From NCBI RefSeq assembly GCF_001544075.1, contig NZ_BCNT01000003.1, positions 1-64,000 of the forward strand: DNA of 64,000 bases, written 5' to 3'. The number at the start of each line of letters is the position of its first letter. Within the stretch, counting starts at the first letter, position 1. This stretch comes from Comamonas terrae (GTDB lineage: Bacteria; Pseudomonadota; Gammaproteobacteria; Burkholderiales; Burkholderiaceae_C). The position numbers and the translations under genes are program-made. The notes beneath the pieces were generated by a model. That model was not told the origin of the DNA. It saw nothing but the letters and a program-made list of their open reading frames with translations, and ran no database searches. Below, piece by piece: positions 1 to 9,668 of the stretch.

Positions 1-110
1 TCACCTGCGAAGTGCATCTCGCTCAGTGAAGCCTTGCATTGTACACGGAATTCAATCCACACACTCAACTCAACATCACTTTGATCAGACTGCTCGCGCA
101 ACCCTCTCAA

Positions 111-138
111 TAAAAAAGACACCCTTGCGGGTGTCTTT
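111..138 (-). terminator. Rho-independent terminator of tRNA-Ser
   Basis: On the minus strand a stem with arms AAAGACACCC and GGGTGTCTTT and a short GCAA-type loop ends in a run of T. It lies directly after the encoded CCA end of the tRNA. Confidence 0.8.
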
Positions 139-143
139 CAATC

Positions 144-236
144 TGGCGGAAACGGAGGGATTCGAACCCTCGATGAGGCTCTACACCCCATACTCCCTTA
201 GCAGGGGAGCACCTTCGGCCACTCGGTCACGTTTCC
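144..236 (-). tRNA. tRNA-Ser (anticodon GCU)
   Basis: Read on the minus strand this is a class II tRNA. The acceptor arms GGAAACG and CGTTTCC pair, a discriminator G follows, and CCA is encoded. The anticodon loop CTGCTAA gives anticodon GCU, which reads AGC/AGU serine codons. The long variable arm expected of tRNA-Ser and the T-loop GGTTCGAATCC are both present. It lies just downstream of lysC with its own terminator. Confidence 0.95.
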
Positions 237-247
237 GGATTGACGCT

Positions 248-253
248 ATTGTA
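248..253 (-). promoter_or_regulatory. Candidate -10 box for tRNA-Ser
   Basis: The minus strand carries TACAAT about 12 nt before the mature tRNA 5' end, in the gap between lysC and the tRNA. A -35 match is weak (TTGCCG with a spacer of about 20 nt), so this is a tentative sigma70 promoter. Confidence 0.4.
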
Positions 254-289
254 ACGCGGTTTTTGACCGTTTCCGGCAAAACAACGATT

Positions 290-1555
290 TTATTCGCTTT
301 TGTCCAAACCGAAAGCGGTGTGCAGCGCGCGCACGGCCAGTTCCAGATACTTCTCGTCGATCACGACGGACGTCTTGATCTCGGAGGTGGAGATCATCTG
401 GATGTTCACGCTTTCCTTGCTCAGCGCGCGGAACATGGTGGAGGCCACGCCCACATGGCTGCGCATGCCGATGCCAACGATGCTGACCTTGGCGATGTTG
501 GGATTGCCCACCACGTCGGCGGCGCCCAGGGCGGGCACCACCTTCTCGCGCAGCAGTTCCATGGCACGCTGGTAGTCGCCCTGGCTCACGGTGAAGCTGA
601 AGTCAGTCTTGCCATCCTTGGAGATGTTCTGGATGATCACGTCCACTTCGATGTTGGCATCGGCCACGGGACCCAGGATGTCGGCGGCCACGCCGGGAGT
701 GTCGGGCACGCCCAGCACGGAGATCTTGGCTTCGCCGCGGTTGAAAGCGATGCCGGATACGACGGCCTTTTCCATTTTTTCGTCTTCCTCAAAAGTAATC
801 AGCGTGCCGGACTTGGCTTCTTCTTCCAGATCGATGTCCCAGGGCGTGAAGCTGGAGAGCACGCGCATGGGCACCTTGTACTTACCGGCGAACTCCACCG
901 AGCGGATCTGCAGCACCTTGGAGCCCAGGCTGGCCATTTCCAGCATCTCCTCGAAGCTGACGGTCCCCAGGCGCTTGGCAGCAGGCACCACGCGCGGATC
1001 GGTGGTGTAGACGCCGTCGACGTCGGTATAGATCAGGCATTCGGCCGCCTTGAGCGCAGCCGCCACGGCCACGGCCGAGGTGTCGGAGCCGCCGCGGCCC
1101 AGGGTGGTGATGTGGCCTTCGGGGTCGATGCCCTGAAAGCCGGTCACGATGACGACGCGCCCCGCCTCCAGATCGGCACGCACACGCTTGTCGTCAATGG
1201 ACTCGATGCGGGCCTTGGTGAAGCTGCTGTCGGTGCGCACCGGCACCTGCCAGCCCGCGTAGCTCACGGATTCCATGCCCTCGGCCTGCAGGGCGATGGC
1301 CAGCAGCGCAGATGATGCCTGCTCGCCGGTGGCGGCCAGCATGTCGAGCTCACGGTAGTACGAAGTCTTGGCATGGCTGGGAGCCAGCTCGCTGGCCAGG
1401 CCGAGCAAGCGGTTGGTTTCGCCACTCATGGCGCTGGGAACGACCACCATCTGGTGACCAGCCCGAGCCCACTTGGCCACACGCTTGGCGACGTTGCGGA
1501 TGCGCTCTGTCGAGCCCATCGAGGTGCCGCCGTATTTATGAACGATCAGTGCCAT
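290..1555 (-). CDS. lysC: Aspartate kinase
   Basis: Catalyses ATP-dependent phosphorylation of aspartate, the first step to lysine, threonine, methionine and diaminopimelate. The protein has 421 residues from the ATG at 1555. The kinase motif KYGGTS lies at residues 7-12, and two C-terminal ACT domains (about residues 265-420) carry the usual allosteric lysine/threonine site. An in-frame upstream start would add 16 residues unlike the family, so the MALIVHKYGG start is preferred. It stands alone between tilS and tRNA-Ser, with about 100 bp to tilS. dapA, a later enzyme of the same pathway, lies far away at 58.6 kb. Confidence 0.97.
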   Translation of the reverse strand: MALIVHKYGGTSMGSTERIRNVAKRVAKWARAGHQMVVVPSAMSGETNRLLGLASELAPSHAKTSYYRELDMLAATGEQASSALLAIALQAEGMESVSYAGWQVPVRTDSSFTKARIESIDDKRVRADLEAGRVVIVTGFQGIDPEGHITTLGRGGSDTSAVAVAAALKAAECLIYTDVDGVYTTDPRVVPAAKRLGTVSFEEMLEMASLGSKVLQIRSVEFAGKYKVPMRVLSSFTPWDIDLEEEAKSGTLITFEEDEKMEKAVVSGIAFNRGEAKISVLGVPDTPGVAADILGPVADANIEVDVIIQNISKDGKTDFSFTVSQGDYQRAMELLREKVVPALGAADVVGNPNIAKVSIVGIGMRSHVGVASTMFRALSKESVNIQMISTSEIKTSVVIDEKYLELAVRALHTAFGLDKSE

Positions 1556-1652
1556 TGGATACAAAGGGGTGACGAAACTGCCTGCCACGGCGCAGGTCGA
1601 CAAGGGTTTTGGCGCGCCGCCGGTTTTCGTACAAAAAATAAAAGACCAAAAC

Positions 1653-2705
1653 CTAGAAATTGTACCAATCGAGCACCAGCCCCCGGCGTTGGACGAAACC
1701 TCGCCCCACCTTGATGTGGATACTGTGCCCTCGCGTAGTGCAAACGCGGATCTGCGCCATCAGCTGGGAAAGCTGGGCCGCCGTGGGCGTGGTGCCATGC
1801 AGGCTGCGCAGCCAGTGACGCAGCACATTGGCCAGCCGCGCATCGCCCAGCTGCTGCAGCGCGGCGATGCGCGGCGGCAGGCCCACGGACTGCAGATCGG
1901 ATACAGCCACCTCCTCCAGCACCCCGGCCGCCTGGGCGCAGTGCGCACTGCTGCGCGCAAACGTGGCGCGGAACTGCGGAAATACCTGTTGCAGCACCGG
2001 CAGCAGCTGTGCGCGGATGCGGTTGCGCGTATAGCTCGGGTCGGCATTGGTGGGATCCTCCACCCAGTTCTGCCCACGCTGCAGCAGCCAGTCGCGCAGC
2101 GCCTGCCCGGGCACCGAGAGAAAGGGCCGGAACCATTGCAGCCCCGCACGCTGCCAATGGGCGGGCATGGCCGCCAGCCCGGCGATGCCGGCGCCACGCG
2201 ACAGGGCCAGCAGCAGTGTTTCCACCTGGTCATCCGCATGCTGGGCCAGGAGCACGGAGCGCACACCTTTCCCAAGAGGCAGCCCCGCCACGTCCACCCA
2301 GGGACTGTTCGCCGCAGCCGTCAGGGCTTCATAGCGCCCCTGGCGTGCCGCATCTTCGGGGCTTTGGCCCGGCGCCTTCCGCGCATCGATGGCGCAGATC
2401 TTGAGGGGGATGGCGCGGGCCTCGCATACGGCCTGACAATGCCGCGCAAAACCATCGGCCGCCGCCTGCAAGCCATGGTGCACATGAATGGCCCTGACCT
2501 GCCCTGGCCAGCGTTCCGCACAGGCCAGCAGCAGGGCCGTGGAGTCCGCGCCGCCGCTGAAAGCCACGGCCAGCGGCAAGGCAGGCGCCGCGGCGGCAAA
2601 GGCACGCAGCGCCGCATCCACGGCATCGGCGCTCTGTGGCAGGCGCGATTCCTGCGCCGGCAAGGCAGCGGCATCGCGCGGCGGCTCGGTTTCGGAAGAA
2701 TTCAT
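1653..2705 (-). CDS. tilS: tRNA(Ile)-lysidine synthase
   Basis: TilS attaches lysine to C34 of tRNA-Ile(CAU) so that it decodes AUA, an essential cytoplasmic reaction. The PP-loop ATPase motif SGGADS is at residues 50-55 of 350, preceded by a variable N-terminal tail. The rest shows the N-type ATP pyrophosphatase pattern (HHGLQ, ARQGRYEAL, QHADDQVETLLL). It is somewhat shorter than E. coli TilS (about 430 aa), consistent with a reduced C-terminal domain. accA lies upstream on the same strand, an accA-tilS association also seen in other proteobacteria, but 270 bp with a hairpin separates them. Confidence 0.93.
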   Translation of the reverse strand: MNSSETEPPRDAAALPAQESRLPQSADAVDAALRAFAAAAPALPLAVAFSGGADSTALLLACAERWPGQVRAIHVHHGLQAAADGFARHCQAVCEARAIPLKICAIDARKAPGQSPEDAARQGRYEALTAAANSPWVDVAGLPLGKGVRSVLLAQHADDQVETLLLALSRGAGIAGLAAMPAHWQRAGLQWFRPFLSVPGQALRDWLLQRGQNWVEDPTNADPSYTRNRIRAQLLPVLQQVFPQFRATFARSSAHCAQAAGVLEEVAVSDLQSVGLPPRIAALQQLGDARLANVLRHWLRSLHGTTPTAAQLSQLMAQIRVCTTRGHSIHIKVGRGFVQRRGLVLDWYNF

Positions 2706-2975
2706 GCAGGCAAAGGCCGGGCACCGGGGAATGGATCAAGGCTGGAATTCTGCCAGTGGCCGATGCAGCCGCCCATCGCTTTGAAAACAGGAGCTGCCTG
2801 CGCTTTCTGGCTCTGGTTTTGGGATTCCAATCAAGCTGAAATTCTTGCACGGACAGCGACAGCCGCTTTGAAATTGATAGAGGACAAAGCCAAACGGCTT
2901 TCCGGAAACCACCGGAAAGCCGTTTGCGCAGATTTGCCCGGCATGCCTGCGGGCACCGCAGCATGCCTCAGTCCA
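2706..2975 (-). other. accA-tilS intergenic region
   Basis: The 270 bp gap holds the accA terminator hairpin (2891-2926) and degenerate pieces resembling the window's intergenic repeat family (about 2766-2885, with GAGCTGCCTGCGCTTT-like and TTGATAG-like segments). I see no gene in it. Confidence 0.5.
2891..2926 (-). terminator. Strong hairpin after accA
   Basis: Perfect 15-bp arms CAAACGGCTTTCCGG and CCGGAAAGCCGTTTG enclose a 6-nt loop, 50 bp downstream of the accA stop. There is no long T tract, so termination may be only partial, but the stem is one of the strongest in the window. Confidence 0.65.
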
Positions 2976-3953
2976 TCAGCTGTTGTCGGCCTTGGTGTCG
3001 GCAAAGCGGCCGTAGCTCTGAAGGCGCTCGTAGCGGCGGTCCTGCAGGTCCTTGGGCTTGAGGTCGGCCAGCTGGCGGTAGGCGTCGCCCAGCGCACGCT
3101 TGAGGAAGGCGCCCATCTGCTTGTGGTCGCGGTGCGCGCCGCCCACGGGTTCGCTCACGATCTTGTCGACCAGGCCCAGGGCCTTGAGGCGATGGGCCGT
3201 GATGCCCATGGCGTCCGCAGCTTCCTGCGCCTTCTCGCCGGTCTTCCAGAGAATGGAGGCACAGCCTTCGGGGCTGATCACGGAGTACACCGAGTACTGC
3301 AGCATCAGCACCTGGTCGGCCACCGCGATCGCCAGCGCGCCGCCCGAACCGCCTTCGCCGATGATGGTGGTGATGATGGGGGTCTGCAGCTGGGCCATTT
3401 CGTAGATGTTGCGGCCGATGGCTTCGGACTGGCCGCGTTCCTCGGCGTCGATGCCGGGGAAGGCTCCGGGCGTGTCCACGAAGGTGAACACCGGCAGCTT
3501 GAACTTCTCGGCCGTCTTCATCAGGCGCAGGGCCTTGCGGTAGCCCTCGGGGCGCGTCATGCCGAAGTTGCGCAGCGTGCGCTCCTTGGTGTCGCGGCCC
3601 TTCTGGTGGCCGATGATCATGCAGGGCATGCCGTTGAAGCGCGCCAGGCCGCCGACGATGGACTGGTCGTCCGCGAAGTGGCGGTCGCCGTGCATCTCGA
3701 CGAAGTCGGTGAAGCACTCGCGCACGTAGTCCAGCGTATAGGGACGCTCGGTATGGCGCGCGATCTTGGTGATCTGCCAGGGGGTCAGATCGCTGTAGAT
3801 GTCCTTGGTCAGCTGCAGGCTTTTCTTGCTGAGCTGCTCGATCTCTTCCGAGATATCGACTGCGCTTTCAGTCTGCACATAGCGCAGTTCCTCGATTTTG
3901 GATTCCAGCTCGGCAATGGGCTGCTCAAAATCCAGAAAGTTCTTTTTCGCCAA
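2976..3953 (-). CDS. accA: Acetyl-CoA carboxylase carboxyltransferase subunit alpha
   Basis: AccA pairs with AccD to transfer carboxyl from biotin-BCCP to acetyl-CoA, making malonyl-CoA for fatty acid synthesis. The 325-residue length is typical, and the sequence shows the family N-terminus ([13 protein letters not shown]), the crotonase-fold core ([20 protein letters not shown]) and [11 protein letters not shown]. The start is a TTG codon at 3953: an AAGGAG Shine-Dalgarno sits about 8 nt before it, and no ATG lies near the conserved N-terminus. A non-ATG start may lower translation. Confidence 0.96.
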   Translation of the reverse strand: MAKKNFLDFEQPIAELESKIEELRYVQTESAVDISEEIEQLSKKSLQLTKDIYSDLTPWQITKIARHTERPYTLDYVRECFTDFVEMHGDRHFADDQSIVGGLARFNGMPCMIIGHQKGRDTKERTLRNFGMTRPEGYRKALRLMKTAEKFKLPVFTFVDTPGAFPGIDAEERGQSEAIGRNIYEMAQLQTPIITTIIGEGGSGGALAIAVADQVLMLQYSVYSVISPEGCASILWKTGEKAQEAADAMGITAHRLKALGLVDKIVSEPVGGAHRDHKQMGAFLKRALGDAYRQLADLKPKDLQDRRYERLQSYGRFADTKADNS

Positions 3954-4013
3954 CGTATTTCTCCTTGTGCCAGCCTGCTGCAGTGCTTGCAGCGGGCCAG
4001 TGAACGGGTGTCA

Positions 4014-4865
4014 TCAAGCCACAGGCTGCGCTTCGAGCGAGCGCCAAATATACCAAGTTGCAACCGTGCACCACGGTTTCCAGGCCTCGGCCACTTCGCG
4101 GGCGTCACTGCGGCTCACAGGATCGCCCGAAAAATAATTCTGCGAGATGCCGTGGATCAATCCGGCATCGTCAAGCGGCAGCACATTGGGCCGCATCAGG
4201 TAGTAGATGAGGAACATCTCGGCCGTCCAGCGGCTGACGCCGCGAATGGCCATGAGCTCGGCGACGATGGCCTCGTCGGCCATGCCTTGCCACTCATCCA
4301 TGTGCAAACGGTTTTCCGTGAAGTGCAGCGCCAGGTCCACGAGATAGTCGATCTTGCGCGCCGAAAGCCCGGCAGCGCGCATGTCGTCCACCTTGAGCTT
4401 GAGCACCAGCTCGGGCTTCACTTCAGCCAGCAGCCGGGCGAACTTGTTCCACAGCGTCTTGGCCGACTTGGCCGAAATCTGCTGACCCACGATGGAGCGC
4501 GCCAGCGTGGCGAAGGCTTCGCCCTCGCCGCGCGGCAGCAGGGCCTGGCTGCTCAGTTGCGGGATCAGGCGCTTGAGCACGCGGTCGCGGCGCATGAGCT
4601 GGCGGCAGGCTTCGGCCCAGTAGGCCGGCGCCCCTTCAGGCAGGGCCAGATGGACCTTGGCCGCAGCCGGAGCCTTGGCCGCATGGCTGCCCGCTGCGGC
4701 CGCCTGTGCCGCCTTGCTTGCAGCGGCGCCACCCAGCTTCATCACGGGCAGCGGCGCTTCCGGGCCCATGGGCACGGGCAGATCGGCCACCAGCGGCAGT
4801 TGTTCGAATTCCATGGTGTCCAGCTGCCGGGCCGAGGTTGCACCCGTCATGCCGGCCTCCGCCAT
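4014..4865 (-). CDS. DNA-3-methyladenine glycosylase II (AlkA/HhH-GPD family)
   Basis: A base-excision-repair glycosylase removing alkylated purines. Of 283 residues, the first 75 or so are a poorly conserved Ala/Pro-rich tail. The HhH-GPD core follows, with the hairpin segment RGVSRWTAEM (208-217) and LPLDD (229-233), which carries the expected catalytic Asp. The start at 4865 is chosen because GAGGGTG lies just upstream and it begins 37 bp after the cysS stop; longer in-frame readings overlap cysS. It may be co-transcribed with cysS. Exact substrate range cannot be read from sequence. Confidence 0.88.
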   Translation of the reverse strand: MAEAGMTGATSARQLDTMEFEQLPLVADLPVPMGPEAPLPVMKLGGAAASKAAQAAAAGSHAAKAPAAAKVHLALPEGAPAYWAEACRQLMRRDRVLKRLIPQLSSQALLPRGEGEAFATLARSIVGQQISAKSAKTLWNKFARLLAEVKPELVLKLKVDDMRAAGLSARKIDYLVDLALHFTENRLHMDEWQGMADEAIVAELMAIRGVSRWTAEMFLIYYLMRPNVLPLDDAGLIHGISQNYFSGDPVSRSDAREVAEAWKPWCTVATWYIWRSLEAQPVA

Positions 4866-4902
4866 TTGTCCACCCTCAAGATTGCGCACATCATGGAACA
4901 GC

Positions 4903-6288
4903 TCAGCCCTTGGCGGCTGCCTCCCAGGTCGTGCCGGCGGCCGAATCCTTGAGCACAATGCCCTGCTCCAGCAGCTCCTTGCGGATGCGGTCGGCCTCGG
5001 CCCAGTTCTTGGCGGCTTTGGCCGCGGCACGGGCGGCAATCTGCGCTTCAATCGCGGCCGCATCCATGCCGGCTGCGCCGGCCTGCAAAAAGCGCTGCGG
5101 ATCGTCCTGCAGCAGGCCCAGGCAGGCGCCCAGCGCCTTGAGCAGGCCCGCGGCTTCGGGCGACTTGCCGCGGTTGACCTCGGCGGCGAGCTCGAACAGC
5201 ACGGCCACGGCCTCGGGCGTACCGAAATCCTCGTCCATGGCGGCCTTGAAGCGCGCCGCGTAGGCATTGCTCCAGTCGATCTTCACCTCGGCAGGCGCCA
5301 CCAGGCTCAACGCCGTGTACAAGCGCTTGAGCGCGCTGCGCGCATCGTCCAGATGCACATTCGAATAGTTGAGCGGGCTGCGGTAGTGGCTGCGCACCAC
5401 GAAAAAGCGCACGGTCTCGGCGTCATACTCCTTGAGCACGTCGCGGATGGTGAAGAAGTTGCCCAACGACTTGGACATCTTCTCGTTGTCCACGTTGATG
5501 AAGCCGTTGTGCATCCACGTCCTGGCGAACGGCTTGCCGGTGGCGCCTTCGCTTTGCGCGATCTCGTTCTCATGGTGCGGGAACTGCAGGTCCGCACCAC
5601 CGCCGTGGATGTCGAAGCTCTCGCCCAGCAGCGCGCAGCCCATGGCCGAGCATTCGATATGCCAGCCGGGGCGGCCTTCGCCGAAGGGACTCTGCCATTT
5701 CACATCGGCAGGCTCCTCGGGCTTGGAGGATTTCCACAGCACGAAGTCCAGCGGATCGTGCTTGCCGTCGGCCACGGCCACGCGCTCGCCGGCATTGAGC
5801 TCGTCCAGCGACTTGCCCGACAGCTTGCCGTAGCCGGGGAACTTGCGCACGGCGTAATTCACGTCGCCGTTGCCGGCCTGGTAGGCCAGGCCCTTGTCCT
5901 GCAGCGTGCCGATCATCGAAAGCATCTGCGGCACGTATTCGGTGGCGCGCGGCTCGTGCGTGGGGCGTTCGATGCCCAGGGCGTCGGCGTCCTGGTGCAA
6001 CGCATCGATCATGCGGTCAGTGAGGCTGCGGATGGTCTCGCCGTTTTCCACGGCGCGGCGGATGATCTTGTCGTCGATGTCCGTGATGTTGCGCACATAG
6101 GTCACGCGCAAGCCGCTGGCACGCAGCCAGCGCTGCACCACATCGAAAGCGACCATGGAACGCGCATGACCCAGATGGCAAAGGTCATATACGGTCATGC
6201 CGCACACATACATGCGCACATGGCCGGGTTCGATGGGCGAAAACGCTTCCAATGCACGCGACAGCGTGTTGTAGATACGCAAACTCAT
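4903..6288 (-). CDS. cysS: Cysteinyl-tRNA synthetase
   Basis: Charges tRNA-Cys with cysteine in the cytoplasm. The class I HIGH-type signature is HLGH at residues 38-41, with the zinc-site Cys29 nearby, and KMSKS is near residue 270. The length (461 aa) matches bacterial CysRS. It is divergent from the plus-strand TPR gene, with 219 bp between, and the AlkA-type gene follows it closely. Confidence 0.97.
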   Translation of the reverse strand: MSLRIYNTLSRALEAFSPIEPGHVRMYVCGMTVYDLCHLGHARSMVAFDVVQRWLRASGLRVTYVRNITDIDDKIIRRAVENGETIRSLTDRMIDALHQDADALGIERPTHEPRATEYVPQMLSMIGTLQDKGLAYQAGNGDVNYAVRKFPGYGKLSGKSLDELNAGERVAVADGKHDPLDFVLWKSSKPEEPADVKWQSPFGEGRPGWHIECSAMGCALLGESFDIHGGGADLQFPHHENEIAQSEGATGKPFARTWMHNGFINVDNEKMSKSLGNFFTIRDVLKEYDAETVRFFVVRSHYRSPLNYSNVHLDDARSALKRLYTALSLVAPAEVKIDWSNAYAARFKAAMDEDFGTPEAVAVLFELAAEVNRGKSPEAAGLLKALGACLGLLQDDPQRFLQAGAAGMDAAAIEAQIAARAAAKAAKNWAEADRIRKELLEQGIVLKDSAAGTTWEAAAKG

Positions 6289-6507
6289 GAATGTCTATAT
6301 GGGGAGAAAACTGGCAGCTCACGGCGCCGAGGTCGCAACTGCGCCGCAAGCCGTTTAGAACGATCCGGTCGCAGCCTTGCCGAGAGCGGCCGGCATTGCC
6401 CTGCCAGCGGCACCGTCATGGCGCCTTGCACCCCTCAGCTACAATGCCCCGCAGTATAAGCCCGCGCCGCAGGTCCGATGTTGCGGCGCACCGAAAGCAC
6501 CTACTAC

Positions 6508-7122
6508 ATGCCTGTACGCAACCTGATGAGCTCTGCAGTGCGCCTGACGGCGCTGTCCGCTGCGATGGCTGCTGCGCTGATGTGCGGCAGCGCCCGCGCC
6601 GACGATTACACCGATATTGCACAGCTGCTCAAGAACGGCAAAACCGAGCAGGCACTGCAGCGCACCGACACCTCTCTGGCCGCCAATCCGCGCGATCCGC
6701 AGATGCGCTTTCTCAGGGCCGTTGCGCTGACCAATCTGAACCGCACCGAAGACGCCGTTGCCGCGCTGCGCCAGCTCACCGAGGACTATCCCGAGCTGCC
6801 CGAGCCCTACAACAACCTGGCCGTGATCTATGCCCGCCAGGGCGAGCTGGAAAAGGCCCGCGCCGCGCTGGAAAACGCCGTGCGCAACAACCCCGACTAT
6901 GCCGTGGCCCACGAGAATCTGGGCGACATCCACGTGCGGCTGGCCTACCAGTCCTATGCCCAGGCCCGTGCCAAGGGCGGCCGGGCGGCCAATCTGCAGC
7001 CCAAGATGAAGCTGCTCAAGGAAGTGCTGCAGTTGTCCAGCACGGCAGCGAAGCCCGCCCAGCCCGCCGCCAGTGCGCCGGTCGCAGCCGAAGCACCGGC
7101 ACGCGGAGCACCCAAGCCCTAA
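6508..7122 (+). CDS. Exported tetratricopeptide-repeat protein
   Basis: The 204-residue product starts with a clear Sec signal peptide ending ...MCGSARA before DDYTD, so it is probably periplasmic or secreted. The mature part contains about three TPR-like helix pairs (residues about 35-145) and a Pro/Ala tail. No enzymatic motif is seen; TPR proteins act as assembly or interaction scaffolds. An in-frame ATG at 6478 would add ten residues and weaken the signal peptide, so 6508 is preferred. The two cyclophilin genes downstream on the same strand suggest an envelope-folding context, but this is inference. Confidence 0.8.
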   Translation: MPVRNLMSSAVRLTALSAAMAAALMCGSARADDYTDIAQLLKNGKTEQALQRTDTSLAANPRDPQMRFLRAVALTNLNRTEDAVAALRQLTEDYPELPEPYNNLAVIYARQGELEKARAALENAVRNNPDYAVAHENLGDIHVRLAYQSYAQARAKGGRAANLQPKMKLLKEVLQLSSTAAKPAQPAASAPVAAEAPARGAPKP

Positions 7123-7272
7123 GCCGCAACCCGGGCCGGCCCGCCGGCCCATGCGGGGATGGCCGACCACAGGGCTCGCTCGACAGGCAGTCGTCCGCCG
7201 GCTCCAGCGGCCTTCACGCATCTTCGACACTCCTGCCTGCAGGCAGGCTTTACGTTTCCCCAGGAGCGCTTC

Positions 7273-7866
7273 ATGCCGAATTTCCGCCCCCTGACTTCTT
7301 TCCTCTCCCGCCGCCAGGCCGCACTGGCACTGACCAGCGCGCTGCTGACGGCGCCGGCCTGGGCCCAGGCCGAGCCCCAGGTGCTGCTCAAGACCAGCCT
7401 GGGCGACATCACGGTAGCGCTCAACGAGGCCAAGGCGCCCAAGACCGTGGCCAACTTCCTGCAGTATGTGCGCGACAAGCACTATGACGGTACGGTGTTC
7501 CACCGCGTGATCGACGGCTTCATGATCCAGGGCGGCGGCATGGACGCGGCCATGAAGGAAAAGCCCACGCGCGCGCCGATTGCGCTGGAAGCAGGCAACG
7601 GCCTGAAGAACGACCGCGGCACCATCGCCATGGCGCGCACGGGCGATCCCAACTCCGCCACCTCGCAGTTCTTCATCAATGTGGCGAACAACGACATGCT
7701 CAATGCGCCCAAGCCCGACGGCTACGGCTACGCCGTGTTCGGCAAGGTCGTCAAAGGCATGGACGTGGTGGACAAAATCCGCACCGTCGCCACGGGCAAC
7801 CGCGGCATGCACCAAAATGTGCCCACCACGCCGGTGACGATCCTGTCGGCCACCGAAATCAAGTAA
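7273..7866 (+). CDS. ppiA: Periplasmic peptidyl-prolyl cis-trans isomerase (cyclophilin, PpiA type)
   Basis: Catalyses proline isomerisation during folding of exported proteins. The start at 7273 follows AGGAGCG and gives a 197-aa protein with a signal peptide ending in APAWAQA. The cyclophilin core (about residues 35-197) shows [14 protein letters not shown], the [10 protein letters not shown] segment, and SATSQFFIN. It is followed after 73 bp by a cytoplasmic paralogue, so one gene of each compartment type lies in tandem. Confidence 0.93.
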   Translation: MPNFRPLTSFLSRRQAALALTSALLTAPAWAQAEPQVLLKTSLGDITVALNEAKAPKTVANFLQYVRDKHYDGTVFHRVIDGFMIQGGGMDAAMKEKPTRAPIALEAGNGLKNDRGTIAMARTGDPNSATSQFFINVANNDMLNAPKPDGYGYAVFGKVVKGMDVVDKIRTVATGNRGMHQNVPTTPVTILSATEIK

Positions 7867-7939
7867 CACCTCTGCGCTGCCTGCCCTCCTCTGAACCAGG
7901 ACGCGGCGGCAGCCTCCCATCCACCTCTGAAAGACAGAC

Positions 7940-8467
7940 ATGAGCAATCCCCAAGTCGAACTGCACGTCACCATCAATGTGGCCGAGACCGCCACGCCCG
8001 GCGTGATCACGCTGGAACTCGACGCCCAGAACGCGCCCAAGACCACCGAGAACTTCCTGAACTACGTGAACAAGGGCTTCTACGACGGCACCATCTTCCA
8101 CCGCGTGATCAAGAACTTCATGATCCAGGGCGGCGGCTTCACGACCGACATGAAGCAGAAGGAAACCGACGCGCCGATCGAGAACGAAGCCAAGAACGGC
8201 CTCAAGAACGACAAGTACACCATCGCCATGGCCCGCACCAACGACCCGCACAGCGCCACGGCCCAGTTCTTCATCAACGTGGTGGACAATGGCTTCCTGA
8301 ACCACACCGCACCCACCGGCCAGGGCTGGGGCTATGCCGTGTTCGGCAAGGTGGTCAAGGGCGAGGACGTGGTGGATGCGATCAAGAAGGTGCGCACCAC
8401 GCGCAAGGGTTTCCACGACGACGTGCCTTTCGACGCCGTGGTGATCGACAAGGCCGTGGCACTGTAA
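7940..8467 (+). CDS. ppiB: Cytoplasmic peptidyl-prolyl cis-trans isomerase B
   Basis: A 175-residue cyclophilin without signal peptide. It has [39 protein letters not shown] and a [19 protein letters not shown]-terminus. It folds proline-containing proteins in the cytosol. It resembles the preceding exported cyclophilin closely, suggesting an old duplication with one copy gaining or losing an export signal. A Comamonadaceae-type intergenic repeat follows directly. Confidence 0.95.
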   Translation: MSNPQVELHVTINVAETATPGVITLELDAQNAPKTTENFLNYVNKGFYDGTIFHRVIKNFMIQGGGFTTDMKQKETDAPIENEAKNGLKNDKYTIAMARTNDPHSATAQFFINVVDNGFLNHTAPTGQGWGYAVFGKVVKGEDVVDAIKKVRTTRKGFHDDVPFDAVVIDKAVAL

Positions 8468-8565
8468 CCCCCTGAAGCGCTGCGCGCCTTCCCCCAAGGG
8501 GGACGACGGCCTCGCCGCGGGGCGGCCCTTGCTCGCCGTCCCTCACGCGTGCCGCGCCGGTTTTC
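8466..8565 (+). repeat. Comamonadaceae-type intergenic repeat after ppiB
   Basis: The segment runs from CCCCCTGAAGCGCTGCGCGC through CCCCCAAGGGGGACGACGG to CGCCGTCCCTCACGC. It has an internal short hairpin and GC-rich composition. Sequences of this kind are, from memory, common between genes in Acidovorax/Delftia-type genomes. Whether it is a terminator, a REP-like element or both cannot be settled from one copy. Confidence 0.5.
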
Positions 8566-8653
8566 AAGACCGGTGGCAGCGCCAAAGATTGCTAGATATT
8601 CTTTTCTAGTGGCTACGGATCCCCGCACGACCGTGCCCCCGGTGGCGCAGCTC

Positions 8654-9400
8654 ATGGCTGCTCCCGGCTGGCGCACGGTCGATTTCATTTCCGACCTGCA
8701 TCTGCAGCCTTCGGAGCCGCAGACCGTTCAGGCCTGGCGCGACTACCTGGCGCGCACCACGGCCGATGCGGTGTTCATCCTGGGCGACCTGTTCGAGGTC
8801 TGGGTGGGCGACGATGCGCTGGACGAGCCGGGCAGCTTCGAGGCCGAATGCGCGGCCGTGCTCCGGGCGGCCGCACAGCAGCGCCCGCTGTTCTTCATGG
8901 TCGGCAACCGCGACTTCCTGGCGGGCGAGGAATTCCTGCGCCGCAGCGGCATGACCGGGCTGGCCGATCCCACGCTGCTGCAATGGGGCGCAACGCGCAT
9001 TCTGCTCAGCCATGGCGACGCGCTGTGCCTGGACGATGTGGAGTACCAGCAGTTCCGCGCGCTTTCACGCTCCGACGCATGGCGCCGGCAAGTGCTGTCC
9101 CAGCCGCTGGCCGCGCGCCGGGCGCTGGGCAAGTCGGCCCGCAGCGAGAGCGAGATGCGCAAGCAGTCCGGCGCGCCGTACGCCGATGCCGACGCAGCCA
9201 TGACCGCCACCTGGATGCAGGCGGCCGATGCGCGCTGGCTCATCCACGGCCATACGCACCGGCCTGCCGACCATGCACTGGGACAGGAACGCTGGCGCAT
9301 CGTGCTCAGCGACTGGCATATCGACGCGGATGCGCGCCGGGTCCAGGTGCTGCGCGTGACGCGCGAGGGCTGGCAGCGGATCGCACCCGAGCAGGCCTGA
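8654..9400 (+). CDS. lpxH: UDP-2,3-diacylglucosamine diphosphatase
   Basis: LpxH hydrolyses UDP-2,3-diacylglucosamine to lipid X in lipid A synthesis, at the inner membrane surface. The calcineurin-like metallophosphatase motifs are all present: FISDLHL, ILGDLFEVWVGDD, GNRDFL, LLSHGDALC and HGHTHRP. From the ATG at 8654 it has 248 aa, close to the E. coli protein (240). GTG codons at 8549 and 8609 would extend it, but I see no good Shine-Dalgarno for any of the three, so the start is uncertain. ppiB is upstream and dnaG downstream. Confidence 0.92.
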   Translation: MAAPGWRTVDFISDLHLQPSEPQTVQAWRDYLARTTADAVFILGDLFEVWVGDDALDEPGSFEAECAAVLRAAAQQRPLFFMVGNRDFLAGEEFLRRSGMTGLADPTLLQWGATRILLSHGDALCLDDVEYQQFRALSRSDAWRRQVLSQPLAARRALGKSARSESEMRKQSGAPYADADAAMTATWMQAADARWLIHGHTHRPADHALGQERWRIVLSDWHIDADARRVQVLRVTREGWQRIAPEQA

Positions 9401-9492
9401 CCCCTTCCGGGATGCGGCTTCGCTATCGGTAAAGGAGCATCCTGCGCCTTTCTTTCTTGGTTTTCACCATCGAAATAGCTTGACCTCATTCA

Positions 9493-9514
9493 CCTTCAAG
9501 CGCTGAACGCTATC
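9493..9514 (-). repeat. GATAGC-N3-CAGCGCTT intergenic repeat, copy 1
   Basis: On the minus strand GATAGC, three bases, then CAGCGCTT lie between lpxH and dnaG. Similar cores occur at 29323-29339, 32879-32895 and 62901-62917, always outside genes. Confidence 0.5.
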
Positions 9515-9668
9515 AAATCCACGAATCTCCACCCGAGAGCCAGCGCCCGCCGCCCTGCGCTGCGGGCGTTTCTCGTTGATGGGCCTGCCGCACATGGCCT
9601 GGGCCGATGCTGGCGCGCCTCATACCTTGGACGCCATCAGACATAGCAAGCCAAGGCAGAATACGCGG

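Noticed and set aside
1569-4952. A plus-strand open frame of more than 1,100 codons
   Set aside because: It lies opposite tilS, accA and the glycosylase gene, all clearly coding on the minus strand. High GC makes long antisense frames common, and the translation shows no family motif.
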